Positions 47,794 through 59,313 of a DNA stretch of 64,000 nucleotides are shown here, one piece after another. The position numbers and the translations under genes were made by a program. Within the stretch, counting starts at the first letter, position 1. Each line of letters begins with the position of its first letter. The notes below the pieces were generated by a model. It did not search any database, had not been told where the DNA came from, and saw only the letters and a list, made by a program, of their open reading frames with translations. The DNA comes from Flammula alnicola (taxonomy: Eukaryota > Basidiomycota > Agaricomycetes > Agaricales > Strophariaceae): assembly GCA_015499995.1 (NCBI GenBank), contig JADNRV010000045.1:279912-343911 (forward strand), read 5' to 3'.

Positions 47794-49257
47794 TAGTGTT
47801 TGGAAGTCCAGTCTCAAGACTGGAAAAAGACCGAGACTGGACCGGACCATAACCGATCAGGACCGGAAAATACAAAGACCGATCAAGACCGTAACCATGG
47901 TCCGGTCTTCGGTCCATGGCCATCTTGAAAATTTGAAGACCGACAAAAACCGGTCTCAACCGGTCTCAACCGGTCTTTGCAGCCTCGAAGGTAGGGAAGC
48001 CCAAGGTCAAATTTTATTATTTCAACTTCATTTTTACTAATAATTATTGTAATTGAGGTTGTACTGCTTCCTCTTCGATGCAACTTTGATGTTCGAAATA
48101 TTGAAGGACGGATTAGGCAACTCTCGGAATTTGCCGAGTCGCCCATCAACGACGCGCGTCGTTGTTCATGGTTATCTTCAACCACCATCTCTCTCCTCCC
48201 TTACCTCCTCGTCACCTCTCCCGCTTTCTAGAACTGAAGAAAAACATAGGTTAGCATTTTTTCTATCTTATATTACTATTTCTAGGGTTTTTTTGCGATC
48301 ATACAGGACCTTTGAACCATGCCAATCGGTCGTGTGGGCGCTTTGTATGGCTCTAGTAGCCACAAATGCCTCTCCCCACCGGAGGCCCGTTGACGACGGT
48401 ATGAGGGCATAGAAGGCTACAGGAGGACCCTAAGGAATGGGTGGCCTGTGAGGTGTGTCGCAGATGCGATCGCGATAGCCACTGTTATCGCGATTGCTTC
48501 TGTTTTTTCCTTTTACTTGCTTGAACGTCTACTTACCTACCTTTCGATAGGTTGTGGACATGTTCGACAAGGCAAGCTCGCGTTCGACACAGCTCACACA
48601 TGTTCACCAAGGCCCAGCAGGCTCGCTTTCGGCAAACCTCGCTCAGTTCGACAAAGTAAGCTCGCGTTCGACACCGCTCACACATGTTCAACCAGGCTCA
48701 TGTCCAACACAGCAGGCTCGCTCAACGCAGCTTGCTCGCATTCGACAAAGCTCGCTCGCGTTCAACAAAGCTCGCTCGCGTTTGACAAAGCTTGCTCACG
48801 TTCAACAAGGCAAGCTAGGCAAGCATTCGACGAGGCAAGGCAAGCATTCGACAAGACAAGGCTCGCGTTCGATGAGACAAGGCTCACGTTCGGCGAGGCA
48901 AGTGCCCACTACCCTCTTTCATGTAGAATCATCTCGTCTTCTCTCTCTCTCTCTCTCTCAATATGTAGACTGTATATGTATATAGAAAGAATAAACAACT
49001 TTTTCCTACATGACCATAGTACCCTACTCTGCCCCGAACACCTGCAAGACTGGTCTCAACCAGTTATGAACCAGTTTCAACTGAAACCGGTTGAGACCGG
49101 TCTTGAAACCGCAAAAGACTGCATAAGACCGTGGTGGACCGGTCTACATCGGTTCAGTCCAGTCTTTTGCAGTCTGTGAACTGATGAAGACCGGTCTCGG
49201 TCTCAGTCCAATGCTTTTGAGCCGAAAGACCGGACCAGACCGGACTTTCAAACACTA
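47794..49257. mobile_element. Non-autonomous hAT element with ACCGGTCT subterminal repeats
   Basis: A 1,464-bp element flanked by a perfect 8-bp target duplication CGTACTTC (47786-47793 and 49258-49265), the size used by hAT transposons. The ends are TAGTGTTTGGAAGTCC and, inverted, TAGTGTTTGAAAGTCC. Inside both ends lie dense arrays of accggtct/agaccggt palindromic units (47830-47980 and 49030-49245). No transposase is present: the only long open frame (48448-49179) is a low-complexity translation of a minisatellite. The element must be moved by a transposase made elsewhere. Confidence 0.88.
48545..48905. repeat. Degenerate minisatellite inside the hAT element
   Basis: Imperfect units of the type gctcgcgttcgacaaagctc recur about fifteen times, with variants cgttcaacaa, cattcgacga and two larger copies that include acagctcacacatgttcacc. 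Unit length varies around 18 to 22 bases. All three forward frames stay mostly open because the unit has few stop codons. Confidence 0.75.
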
Positions 49258-49265
49258 CGTACTTC

Positions 49266-49787
49266 GTTTTGTTTCCCTGGTATTCATGCTGCAGTGGGGG
49301 CAGGCCAGTACCCACGGTGTCCGCATCTGCAAGAAACTGGGATGGCAGGGGTTAGCAGCAGGGTAGGGGGTGGTGACCACATACCTGGCGCCATTCGTCA
49401 GCTCCCGCTTCCTCTGGGCACCCTTCCTCACTGGCATCGTCGGGTTCCGTGGCTGGCTTGCACGTGAAATGGCACCGATGAGCCCTCTGGCTCACTGGCA
49501 TCAGTTTTCATGGGTCCTTGTTAGCTCCATGGGTTCGCCGTGAGGGGAGCAACAGTTGGCGATGGTAGCAGGTGGGAAGCAGTGGGTGATAAGGAGGTGG
49601 TGGCAAGCCGGAGCCCCTCAGAGGGCAGCAGCACGCGCTCTATAGGGAATATTGCCATAGTGCAGTCTAAGTCTTGCTGCTAAAGCCCTCACATGAGGGC
49701 CCAGCACGACACAAGCCTCACATGAGCTGTCGTCTGCAAGAACGAAGGGCAAAGGTGGTGGCAACGGTGTGTAGCCGAAAGCTCATA
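49266..49787. other. Unassigned G-rich DNA
   Basis: About 520 bases with no gene. Composition resembles the DNA left of the hAT insertion. Confidence 0.3.
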
Positions 49788-49939
49788 TCTATACTATAAA
49801 TCGAAGAGGGACTTTCTCACGTGACAGACAAAGACCATGTCACAATTGCTCACAGACAAACAAGTCACGTCGACATCTAGGCCAACGGCACGCCCGTGCG
49901 AAGCACGGGTCAAACGGCTCGTATTTTAAACTCCACTAG
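49788..49939. mobile_element. Possible mini-Helitron
   Basis: The left edge reads A|TCTATACTATAAATCG, the TC start seen in Helitrons. Near the right edge is a perfect hairpin CCCGTGC-GAA-GCACGGG (49893-49909). CTAG follows at 49936-49939, although the gap of 26 bases from hairpin to CTAG is longer than usual. No protein is coded. Helitrons make no target duplication, so the ends cannot be confirmed from one copy. Confidence 0.4.
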
Positions 49940-50116
49940 GCATTGCCTAGCTGCCGTCGGGCATTAAACACCGAAAAGGCACACGCATCAGAACTGATTA
50001 TAAATATAAAGATGCCATCATTCCATCATTCCACAATAGGAAGGTTGTTCCTGCGGTATTCCAAGCGTAACACATTTTTCTGCGGAGGGTTGGGTAAAAA
50101 GAACGACTCCTATAAA

Positions 50117-50156
50117 TATCGATAATTAATTAGCTGTAATGCAACCGATTCTTTAC
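50117..50156. repeat. Right-end fragment of the MITE family
   Basis: Matches 46716-46756 nearly base for base: tatcgataattaattagctg and then gcaaccgattctttac. The match runs 17 bases past the presumed inverted-repeat end in both places, so the true end of the family, or its preferred site, lies further out. Confidence 0.7.
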
Positions 50157-50222
50157 ATGAGTTCATGTAGAGGTATGTGACAAAAGTCAATGTCAGGGTA
50201 GGGTCACAGAAATGGCAGTGAT

Positions 50223-50327
50223 TTACAGCTAATTAATTATTGATAGACCCACTTCGCACATACTGTGCTCAGCACGTTGTGGAAGTGTGCACAAATAAAA
50301 CTAACCTGATTTGGTTTGACCGCCACT
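50223..50327. repeat. Half copy of the MITE family, inverted
   Basis: Begins ttacagctaattaattattg and continues gacccacttcgcac, then gttgtggaag, acaaataaaactaac and tttgaccgccact. This is the reverse complement of the right half of the MITE at 46485-46739. It stops abruptly at the start of the DIRS-like element. Confidence 0.75.
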
Positions 50328-50521
50328 ATTGATGTTTGATTGATGTGTTACTGGACTCCCCACCAAAGGCTGGGAGTTTCCGGTCACAGCGTCCAGATGA
50401 GCAAAGTGAAATGTCTCACTCTTTGCTCTCTTGATCCTCCTTCGACATTGTGCTCATCTATCCTCACCGTCTGTTCCTCGTGCAATCTTACAGCATCTTA
50501 CAGCATCTTTTCTTTCATCAT

Positions 50522-51948
50522 GGTCAACATTCATGGTCTCGATTTCAGCAATCAAGCCTCAGGCATCCAAAATAACCAACTCTATGCCCAAGCTGATTCT
50601 ATTGACACCAGATCTGTTACTTCTCCCGCTATCAACACAAATGCCTCTTCGGCATCCCCACCTGACCAGCTGGATTCATCCATGACTGTGGGGACTCCTG
50701 CTGAACCCAACATATCCCTCGATGCCAGCGCCAATGCTGATCACATCGATAACACCACAGCAGTGCCTGTCGAGTCTACTCAATGCCAAAACTCCCCTGC
50801 TGTCCCCTCAACTGCTCCACCCACTGTCAACCTTTTTGCAGACCCACGGTGTTGTCTTTCAGCCTCATAGGTGGATCCAAGACACCAGCAGCACAAAAGG
50901 TAGCACTTCTAGGCATCAAACCAAGGTATCAGGTAGATGCAACTGAAGTCTGTGAGTATCGCTTTCCTCCTTGTTTGTTCATTACCACCATCTTGCATTC
51001 CATGCAACTTTATCTTCCATCATCTGTTCTTGCTGACGTCTGTTCCTGCTGACGTCCATTCTTGCCATCGTCTGTTATCTGTTGCCATCGTCCGTATGTG
51101 TCTGCTTTATGGCACTCCTACCTTTGCCTCCCAGCACATCCGTTCTGGTGCTGAACATGACATTTCTCCCTACAGCTATCCCTCCTCATGTTGAGGCAGC
51201 CATCAGGTGTTACGCCTATGTTCCATACCCTGCCCTGGTACACGACTCATGTGCACAGTCTGTCAATAAGGCCAAAGAGTAGACGTTCACACCTAATGGT
51301 CTCTCCAGCCGTGGGCTCAACTGATCCTCTGAATCCACCATCCAGCCTCTTGATTGGACCAACACCACTGCCATTTATGAAGGTTGTGTCTGTGCTATCC
51401 ATGGTGATGAGTATGGCAATGCTGTCACTGCCCACAACTGCAATGTCTTGAGACTTGGGGCATCACATGGTTGGCCCGTGGCAGTCGTGTATGACATCCA
51501 GCAATGCGACGCTGCTGCTATGGCACCCAGCCATGACCTCTCGGTACTGAACATGCAGGCTGTCACACTCATCACCTCTTGTATGGCAGCTCAGCAAGCC
51601 CTCGGTACCCAAAACCAGCATTTTAATGCCTCCAAACACTCAGCCCCAATCTCTCATGCAGACCACCTGCTGAAATGTCATCAACCTGCTAGTGCATCGT
51701 CTGCTCACCCTCCCAGTAATATGCTGTGCTTTCAGTGTGGCCAAATGGGACACCTTCCCAAAGAGTGTACTGCTGCCTGCACCAAGGCAGGAAAGGAGCC
51801 AGCATCACTCTCCTCAGATTCTCACTCCCCCAATGCCTTTTGTGGACCCAGCAGGCAATCTTACTGCTTTCGTTGGTCCTCCTCCTCCTCCTGCCACTTC
51901 GATGCCACCTGCAGTTTCCTCCATGCCTGCTCCATCTGTGGAGAGTGA
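50522..51948 (+). pseudogene. DIRS-like gag region with CCHC knuckle
   Basis: Begins MVNIHGLDFSNQASGIQ and is broken by stops after about 110 codons. Further on, MLCFQCGQMGHLPKEC is a CCHC zinc knuckle. A Cys/His cluster (SYCFRW, CHF, CSFLHACSICG) follows, of a type seen ahead of the reverse transcriptase in this group of basidiomycete elements. Function in the group is nucleic-acid binding; this copy cannot be translated as one protein. Confidence 0.65.
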
Positions 51949-52142
51949 ACCCACGGTGCTAGGGCCTGCCAGGCCTGATCCTCAGCAAGTTTGCACTTCT
52001 CTTGACCCATCCAAGATTAGTGCTGTCCTCACATCACTAGGTCCAGAGGATCAATGGATGCATGTCCTCGATGGCATTCACAACAGTTTTAACATTGGTA
52101 TTACAGCAACATTAATGAAGATGCAGTTGTTTCGACAACCAC

Positions 52143-53614
52143 TTGCCTTCATCCCTGGACACCTCCTTTATCAACTCTTACATAGCTGCTGAACATGCAG
52201 CTGGTCGATATTCCGAACCCTTTTCACCCCAAGAGCTCAGAAATATTATCGGCCCATTTATAACTTCACCTTTAGGCCTAGTGCCAAAACCAAATTCTGC
52301 CAAACTTCGAATGATTCAAGACCTTTCTTACCCCCGCAACAATCCTGACATTTGCTCCGTAAATTGCTTCATTGATTCCGACAACTTCCCAACAGCCTGG
52401 GGCACCTTTGCTATGACATCTGCCTTCGTCCTCTTGCTTCCTCCTGATTGCCGTGCTGCGACATTCGACATTTCAGCGGCCTACCACATTACACCAGTTC
52501 ACCCCAGACAACAAAATTTCATATGTATCTACTGGAAGAGGAAGGTATATGTCAATCGTGCTGCTTGTTTTGGTCTCACATCAAGCGCGGGTGTGTTTGG
52601 AAGCATTGCAGACATGCTATGGCTATTTACAAAGCATATGATTTTCGCTTTATCTTGAAGTGGGTTGACAACTTCTTCATGATCGCACTTCCCTCTGACT
52701 TGTGGATGGAGGTAGAATTTATGAAGCTCACTGGCACTTTAGGTGTACCTTGGAGCTTCGAAAAGATGCGACCACTAGCATCAGTTCAGCGATACATCAG
52801 CTTCGATTGGGATCTAGATCAACATATAGTATCCCTCCCTCACTCCAAGGTTGAAGCTGTGCTGCAACTGCTGGCTGAATAGACAGCTACCGGTGCTCGC
52901 TTTTCACAGTCCCATGTGGCCAAGCTCCACAGAAAGCTTGTCCATGTATCATCTATCTTCAAGCTCATCTGTCCCTTCATCCATTCTGCTGCCTACTTTG
53001 CTACATCCTTCATGTCACCTCGTGCACACCTCCATCCTCCATCAAGTCTGTTAGCAGACTTATCCTTGGTGCGATTTTTACTCCAATCTTTACCGAATTC
53101 CCTTCCATTGCAAGACCCCACACCAATCGATGTACAGTGGTGGGGCAATATAAGCTCTTCATTCAGCATTGGTGTAGTTGTGCAAGGCTACTGGGCTGTG
53201 TGGCAATATGCATGTGGCTTCAAAGTAGGACCACACCAATCTTTCGATATTGGCTGGGCTAAAGCTGTTGCCATAGAACTCAGGCTAAGGATTTAAGCAT
53301 CGGGCCAGCTGCTCAACCTGTCTTCAGCTGGTATGACCTTTCTTGTTTGTTCTGATAATCAAGGAATAGTAACCATAGTCAATAATGGCCGCTCTTGCAG
53401 CAGAAACATGAACATGGTCCTAAAGGAAGTTTACAAACTTCTAGCCATATTTCACATATCCCTCATGGCTTCATATGTAAGCAGCCGTGAAAATGTCACT
53501 GATGCTCTTTCTCATGGCGATATTCCAGCCTTCTTGGCCAGCTTCCCTGGTGCTATAAAGCAGGTTCAAATTCCCCTCCCAGAACACCTTTCCGACAAAC
53601 TAGTATCTGTGTAG
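52143..53614 (+). pseudogene. DIRS-like reverse transcriptase and RNase H, inactive
   Basis: Reverse transcriptase motifs are clear: SPLGLVPKPNSAKLRMIQDL, SYPRNNPDICSVN, ATFDISAAYHITPV, FGLTSSAGVFGSIADM, LKWVDNFFMI and LGVPWSFEKMRPLA. The catalytic pair, normally VDD, reads VDN. RNase H follows (WWGNISSSFSIGVVV, FDIGWAKAVAIELRL, CSDNQGIVTIVNNGRS, SSRENVTDALSHGDI); its first acidic residue also reads Asn. Stops at about 52880 and 53295 and frame changes near 52600 confirm decay. Confidence 0.8.
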
Positions 53615-53639
53615 CACCTGCTATTGCCTCTTGGGTAGC

Positions 53640-54121
53640 ACCTAATGTAGATTCACCAGGCCTCTACTGTGTCGAGCACCTTCGCGGACTTGATCTCATA
53701 CCTTCTGACCTCTGCCCTGCCTGCCGTGTCGAAGAGCGTATTTTCCTTTGGCGAGGTGTCAACGCACCTGTTTCTCCTATTCTCGACATCCTTATTCTTT
53801 CTCACCTTGCTGACATGGCTTCCAGAGCCTCGCTCGAACCCAGCAGTGCTGGTGGCTACAGCTCTGGCCTCTGCAAATTCCACCTCTTTTGCGACATATT
53901 CTCTGTGCCCAAAAAGGATTGCTTGCCAGCCTTCTTTGACCTCCTCCACTCCTTTGTCATCTGGGCTGTAACTGATCCAGACCCAAATGATCCTGCGATG
54001 GCTGATGGTACTCTGTTTGAAACTATTTCCATAAAAACAGCAGAGAAATACCTGTCAGGCATTCGGGCATGGCATCTAGCACAAGGTTGGCCAGTACCAT
54101 TATCAGATGCAGACTACAAAC
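53640..54121 (+). pseudogene. DIRS-like tyrosine recombinase, N-terminal part
   Basis: Two frames give RVEERIFLWRGVNAP and then LADMASRASLEPSSAGGYSS, FHLFCDIFSVPKKDCLPAF, ISIKTAEKYLSGIRAWHLAQ, the core-binding (SAM-like) domain of a phage-type integrase. It ends at DADYKLV where the next element begins. The catalytic Arg/His/Tyr domain is not in the window. Confidence 0.6.
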
Positions 54122-54658
54122 TAGTGTTTAAAGGTCTGGTTAATTAACCAGAAAATAACCGAGACCTAACTGGACCTTAACCGCAAATAACCGGACCACG
54201 GTTAGTGGTTAATGGTTTTTGAGAAGTATCTAACCGGTTATTTTGCGGTTATAGGACCGGTTACTGACCGGTTATAACCGGTTCTTTGTAGCCCTCATTT
54301 TTGCCATTAGAACAAGCCCTGGACCATAATTTTAGGTCAAGAACTGACTTAGTTATGGTTAAAACCATAAAATATCGGTCAAAAGAGTAGATAGCATGTA
54401 ATAAAATCATAACTCAGTCAGTTCTTTACCGAATTTAACGTTCCCAGGGTCGATTTGAAGCTTACATGAAGGACAATAAATTGTACTCAGTCACAAACAT
54501 GCAGTTAATACTGGTTATAACCAGTTTTTAATATTTTCGCTCTTAACCAGTTACTAAACGCAACTAACTGGTTATAAGCAGTTATTTGCGGTTAGGTCCA
54601 GTTATTTTGGGTCTGGAAACAAAGGCTAACCGGTCTCGGTCCTGGTTAGAGCCTCCGG
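54122..54658. mobile_element. hAT-like element with AACCGGTTA subterminal repeats, interrupted
   Basis: Starts TAGTGTTTAAAGGTCTGG, very like the start of the hAT element at 47794. A palindrome TCTGGTTAATTAACCAGA follows, then arrays of taaccggtta and ggttataacc. The right side (54500-54658) carries the same units in inverse (caaataac, ggacctaacc). No protein. The right end is missing because the LTR at 54659 is inserted in it, so no target duplication can be read. Confidence 0.6.
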
Positions 54659-56118
54659 TGATAGGGCCGCAAACCGGCCGCGCGTGAATTTCGCGATATA
54701 TCATCTTCTACCTATAGAATATAACCGAGATAGAGAGACTATAACGCACCCAAGTTAGTAGTCTAAGGCCTAGCTATGCGACTACTAGCTGTCATATAAC
54801 CTGTGACAATGGTAATCAGATGCGGTTCAGAGCTAGCTGAGTCCGTATGATAAGCCGGGAGACAGTTAAAAGTTAGAAACAGTGAAATATAGAACGCACA
54901 AGTCATAAACGACTAGCGAGGCATAAAACGCACCATGGGGAATAAATTAAAAGACTTCTGGATGCTTTGGAAGTAGTGCGCGGCGAATTCAGTACAATCA
55001 GTGTATTGCTGAATAGCTAGCTACAAAATACTACAACTAGGAGCGCGAGACACAGCTAGTGAAAGCGAGACGCGAGTGCGTCGACTACTAGCGGGTGTAT
55101 CTTGTGACTTACCGGGAGACGCACGGGACGCGGACGCGTTAGTTAGACGCACGCTCTACCCTCTACCCGCGGGAGTACCAAAAGTAGTAATAGGACGAGA
55201 AAGGAAAGAAGAAACCGGCATCAATGATGGCCGCAGATCCGGAATAAAGCGGCACCGCTAGCCGAGATGCACGCATGATGCGCATGGTACGCGGAAGTCA
55301 GGAGCGTCCTAGCGCGCTAAAATGGGATGAATTTCCAAATCCCTTGACCTCTATCTGGTCACCTGGAATACCCAACCCTATACCCATTGCCTGCAGGCAT
55401 TATTTACACAAGATAAGAATGTTTTACTCTATTTTATTCACATACCAGAACCACACATAGCTGTAGTATAAAAGATGTACTTCTGTAGCTAGTTACCTTA
55501 AGCAATCTCTTCCCAGTTTTATTTTGAGCTAAGACGCAGTGTCTAGTAAGAAAGAGGACGAATAAAGGATCAGTTTGACTTCAATAGAGTTCGTTTGAAA
55601 GCCAGAAGAAGGCTTAGTGTTAAAGAGAAGTTCTTGAGGACAAGGTCCAAGAATTTAGAAGCCAGAAGAGTGCTTAGAGGCCGGAAGAGTGCCTAGAGAA
55701 AGTCAGAAACAGAGTCCAAGTGGGCTAGCAGATCGTTCAGAAGGTAGCGCACAGTGTGGCCTTAGTTTCAGACGAGTTCCGAGCCTCCAGAGCAGCTAGT
55801 GCTTCGAAAGTCGAGCTAGTAGCGTCTTAGAGAGCTTTTCTAAAAACATAAAACCTTAAAATCAATAAAACCGTTCATCCTTGTGATAAAACGAAGCTTG
55901 AAACGAAGATAAAACGTGTATTTGAATAATCCCTCATACCCACTTTAAACGAACCACGAGGCGCTGTCTACAAGTCAGCTAGCTAAATAAAACAAACACT
56001 GTGGAGTACAGCACACTACATATTTCTGAAGCTAGTAGAGCGTCGCTCGACCTAGTTAGGATCTCGCTCCGCAGTTGTGTGTGTTGTTTAGGTCGCTGAG
56101 CGCGTAGCGGGTCTCTCA
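54659..56118 (+). repeat. 5' LTR of a Ty3/gypsy-type element (right edge approximate)
   Basis: Starts TGATAGGGCCGC after TCCGG and ends near gggtctctca. A TATA box TATAAAAG sits at 55467-55474, 808 bases in. A second LTR of the same family at 59314 has a TATA box 814 bases in and similar first 50 bases, which supports the reading. Just after the right edge, tggagcccaccacgag could be the tRNA primer site; this is not matched to a tRNA. Confidence 0.65.
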
Positions 56119-56256
56119 TCTGGAGCCCACCACGAGGGGTGGTTCAGAAACATATTTTATTGGAACTTTGAAATTCGTAGCATTACACAAAACCGGTACA
56201 ATTGAGCGAGGACGTTTGTAAAAGCGAAATCAATCGAAAAATACCACATCTAGTCA
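56119..56256 (+). other. LTR-to-gag leader
   Basis: Short leader between the 5' LTR and gag, with the possible primer-binding site at its start. No other feature. Confidence 0.3.
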
Positions 56257-58392
56257 GTGAAAACGGCGCCTAAGCCAAGCAATCCGCCGTCGTCGTTGGC
56301 GAGACCCACGCAGCCAGCTAGTGGACCTTCACAAAGCGGGCCGCAACCCAGAGGTACGCGTAACTCGCAAGCCGCTGGTCAAATACCGGGACTACCTAAC
56401 GAAAACCCGGGAAAGAAAAGGAGAAGAAGAAGGAGTAACACACCGAAATCGAGCACGATTGCGGAACAAAACGAGCCAGTTGGTGAAACTAGTGAAAACC
56501 GAGCGTCTGTAGAGCCTCAAACGGAAGAATTCCGTTCAGCAAAATCAGAACCTCTGTCACCTAGCCTCTCGATAAGCTCGAAAGAAACTAGCTTGCTAAA
56601 AGAGAAAATACCCGAAGATTGGGACCAAGCTAGTGAAGAAGAACTAGGAAAGGAGTTACTAAAGGAAATTCAGCTACGACGAGATTTAGGACTAGACAAA
56701 GAGGAGGAGAGCAGTCCATCCACTAGCAAAGAAAAACAGAGACAAAAATCTCAACCAGAAAAGCAGGAGACATACTCAGCGGCTTTTGTGAGACTTATAG
56801 TAGAGCTAGCTAAAAAGAAACTAGGAAGACCCGATACTACGCCCATCATGCCGATGCCAGCTAGGAATCAGAAGGGGGCGCCTCAGTTTGAAGATAGCAG
56901 GCCGGAAGAGTTGTTGAGATATTTCGACGACTTAGAGGAGTGTTTCAAAGGGAATACGGGATTGACGGATGTCGATAAAAAGAAATATGTTGGACGATAC
57001 GTATCGCCCAGAATAGAGGCACAATGGCAATCCTTTGACTCATATGCGGGCGCAGGAAAAACCTACGTCGACTACAAGAAAGATATCATTAAAGACTACC
57101 CCGAAGCTATAGGTCTATCTACTGGATCTCTGAAGCGCCTTAAACAAGTGTGCAAAGAAAATCAGAGAATCGGAGAATCGGATCTCTCGGAGCTGTTAAC
57201 GTTCAAAAGAGCGTTTAAAGTCGAGTCCAAGAAGCTAGCGGAAGCACCGACGTTGCTAGCGAATCATACGCTAGTAGCCTACTTTGCGGGGTGCCTCACC
57301 CCAGAATTCCGAAACCGAGTATATGCCAAGCTAGATCTGCAGGCAACTCAGTCAAAGGATATGCTGGATTTCTTAATCAGCAATAATGTGGGAGGACTCA
57401 CCGCGTCGACTGCACCACCAGCTCGGGCGGAAGACAGGTACAAGCTAGACGAGTTTATCCGAGTGGCAGAAGACCTAGCTCGGGCACTAAATCCTGGTGC
57501 CACAGGAGTGGAAAGGGAGGAGTTACCACTGGTGCCTCCGGTCAGAATAAAAACGGAGAGCATGGTGCTAGCTCCAGTACAACGAGAGCTAGAGAGTATC
57601 AAGCAGGAGTTTTCCATCTTCAAAGATTGGATAACAACTAGCGAGAGAAATCAGAAGCAGTTGTTGGATGAATTCAAAAATAGCATTCATCAGCAGACAA
57701 GGATGGCGCAGCAAATGCCTCCACCCCAGCCGGCGCCTATGAGGATGTATCAGCCTCCACCGCCGCCAATGATGCGCTATCAGCCACCAGAAGCGCCTAG
57801 GAACTGTTTCTATTGTCATATGACAGGTCATATGTATCGAGACTGTCCCGTGCGCCAAGCTCATCTGAATACTGGCAAAGTGAATCTAGGAGAAGGAGGG
57901 AAGCTATATTTCCCGATGGTAGAATGATCTCGTTTGACCCAACCAGGCCTGTCAAGGATCGAGTAGATGAGTGGCACGCGAAGCAGAAAACTGACGTCGT
58001 GTTCCAATCATGGGAGACAGAGAGCGTACCGGGGATGTATCATCTCCAAGCGCATCAAGGTTCCATGTCGCTCTACACGAACCAGCAGAGAGATCAGAGG
58101 GACGAGGTGATAGAAAAATTGAGACAAGAGTTGCAGGGGAGGCCAGGTCCGTCCTACCAGTCGAGACCTAGCACGGTCTATCAGCAGCAGCGACGAGACG
58201 AGATGGATGAGTATAGAGAGACGTATGAGGAGATACTAGCTGCGGAAAAACAGGGGACCATACTAGCATTAACTAGGTCGGGGCAGCCACCTAGAGGAGA
58301 AGTCGAGGATCCGGGTTTCGATTGAGTTCGATGAAGGCAAAAGCGGGTACTAGGAGACAGAAAGCGACTGCTCCTAGACTGACAGCACCAGA
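56257..58392 (+). pseudogene. Ty3/gypsy gag, damaged
   Basis: A 556-codon open frame with a basic, Ser/Pro-rich start, a capsid-like region (FEDSRPEELLRYFDDLEECF to LVAYFAGCLTPEFRNRVY) typical of retrotransposon gag, and a CCHC knuckle CFYCHMTGHMYRDCP. It begins at GTG; no ATG is in place. One base seems lost near 57915, after which the frame continues as DGRMISFDPTRPVKDRVDEW and on to EDPGFD. The last part is cut at 58392 by a hAT insertion and resumes at 61055. Confidence 0.78.
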
Positions 58393-59130
58393 GAGGTCTT
58401 TACCCTCTCCCACCTATTCCTGGTGGACTCCGGATGGACTCCGGCAGAGTGGAGTAGTCCATGTGTGTTTTTTTTTGGCTGATAGCCCTGCCAAATTTTA
58501 TGCTGGACTCCACCAGGAGTCCAGATGGAGTCCTGACAAACTCCGGAGACTCCATATGGAGTCTCCGGAGTCCGCTGGTTTTATAGTGGAACAGAAGTAT
58601 CAGGAGTTCAGATGGAGTCCAACAGGAGTCCAGGTGGTCCAACAGGAGTCCAGGTGGTCCAACAGGAGTCTCGTGATTTCCTTTCGTGGAAACACTGGTT
58701 ATTTTTAGCAACAATGTGAAAATTAGATACTATTACATAAAATGACATCAAAGTGACACAGTGGAACCTATTTATAATCAAGAAATTCCATATTTGGCAG
58801 GTGCAAATTTCAAAAGACTCGTGTTCGGTCGAGTATTTTGTGTTTTTCTCACCAACCAAAGCACCTATTAATATAATTGTTGCATATTTAGGGTTCTGGA
58901 AGCAGGCTCTACTATACCTTTTTTTGGCAAAAAGTTCCCACGGTACCTGGGACCAGCCAAATCAGGCAATATACCATGCTGACATAACCTGGTGCATGTG
59001 TATCTAGGATCTCCTTAAATTTCTGATGGTACCTCACTTGACCCTGAATCTTGTGACTAATGTCACAAAATAGATAGATATATTACAGAAAAGGAGGTAT
59101 ATAGGGCGCTTTTTTTGCTTGCATAGACAA

Positions 59131-59203
59131 GGTTCTCTGGTGTAGTGGTTAAATGGTTTGTTCTGACAGCTTAATTGGTAGCTCTGGGTTCAATTACTGT
59201 TCA
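59131..59203 (+). other. tRNA-like sequence with pol III A and B boxes
   Basis: Box A TGGTGTAGTGG (59138-59148) fits the tRNA consensus fully. Box B GGTTCAATTAC (59187-59197) fits at all but one base, and 38 bases separate them, as in a real tRNA. No intact cloverleaf or anticodon is claimed. It could be a decayed tRNA or the head of a tRNA-derived SINE carried in the hAT element. Confidence 0.5.
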
Positions 59204-59313
59204 ATGCAAACTTTTTGGTGATTTTTTTTTTCTGAGTTTTGTCTAAGTCCACCAGTTGAAGTTGTGGTGGATCCGGAGTTGAGTTTATATGGAGTCCATG
59301 TGAATTCCACCGG

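Larger units (their letters stand above)
50328..54121 (+). mobile_element. Decayed DIRS-like (tyrosine recombinase) retroelement
   Basis: A remnant with, in order, a Ser/Thr/Pro-rich gag-like region with zinc knuckle, reverse transcriptase, RNase H and the start of a tyrosine recombinase. This order is that of DIRS-type retroelements, known in agaricomycete genomes. Stops and frame changes break it throughout. At 54122 the recombinase is cut by a hAT-like element. No terminal repeats are identified. Confidence 0.75.

Noticed and set aside
48448..49179. 243-codon open frame
   Set aside because: Low-complexity translation of a minisatellite inside a non-autonomous hAT element.
55076..55261. 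Small open frames inside the 5' LTR
   Set aside because: Short, no similarity, and located in the U3-like region upstream of the TATA box.
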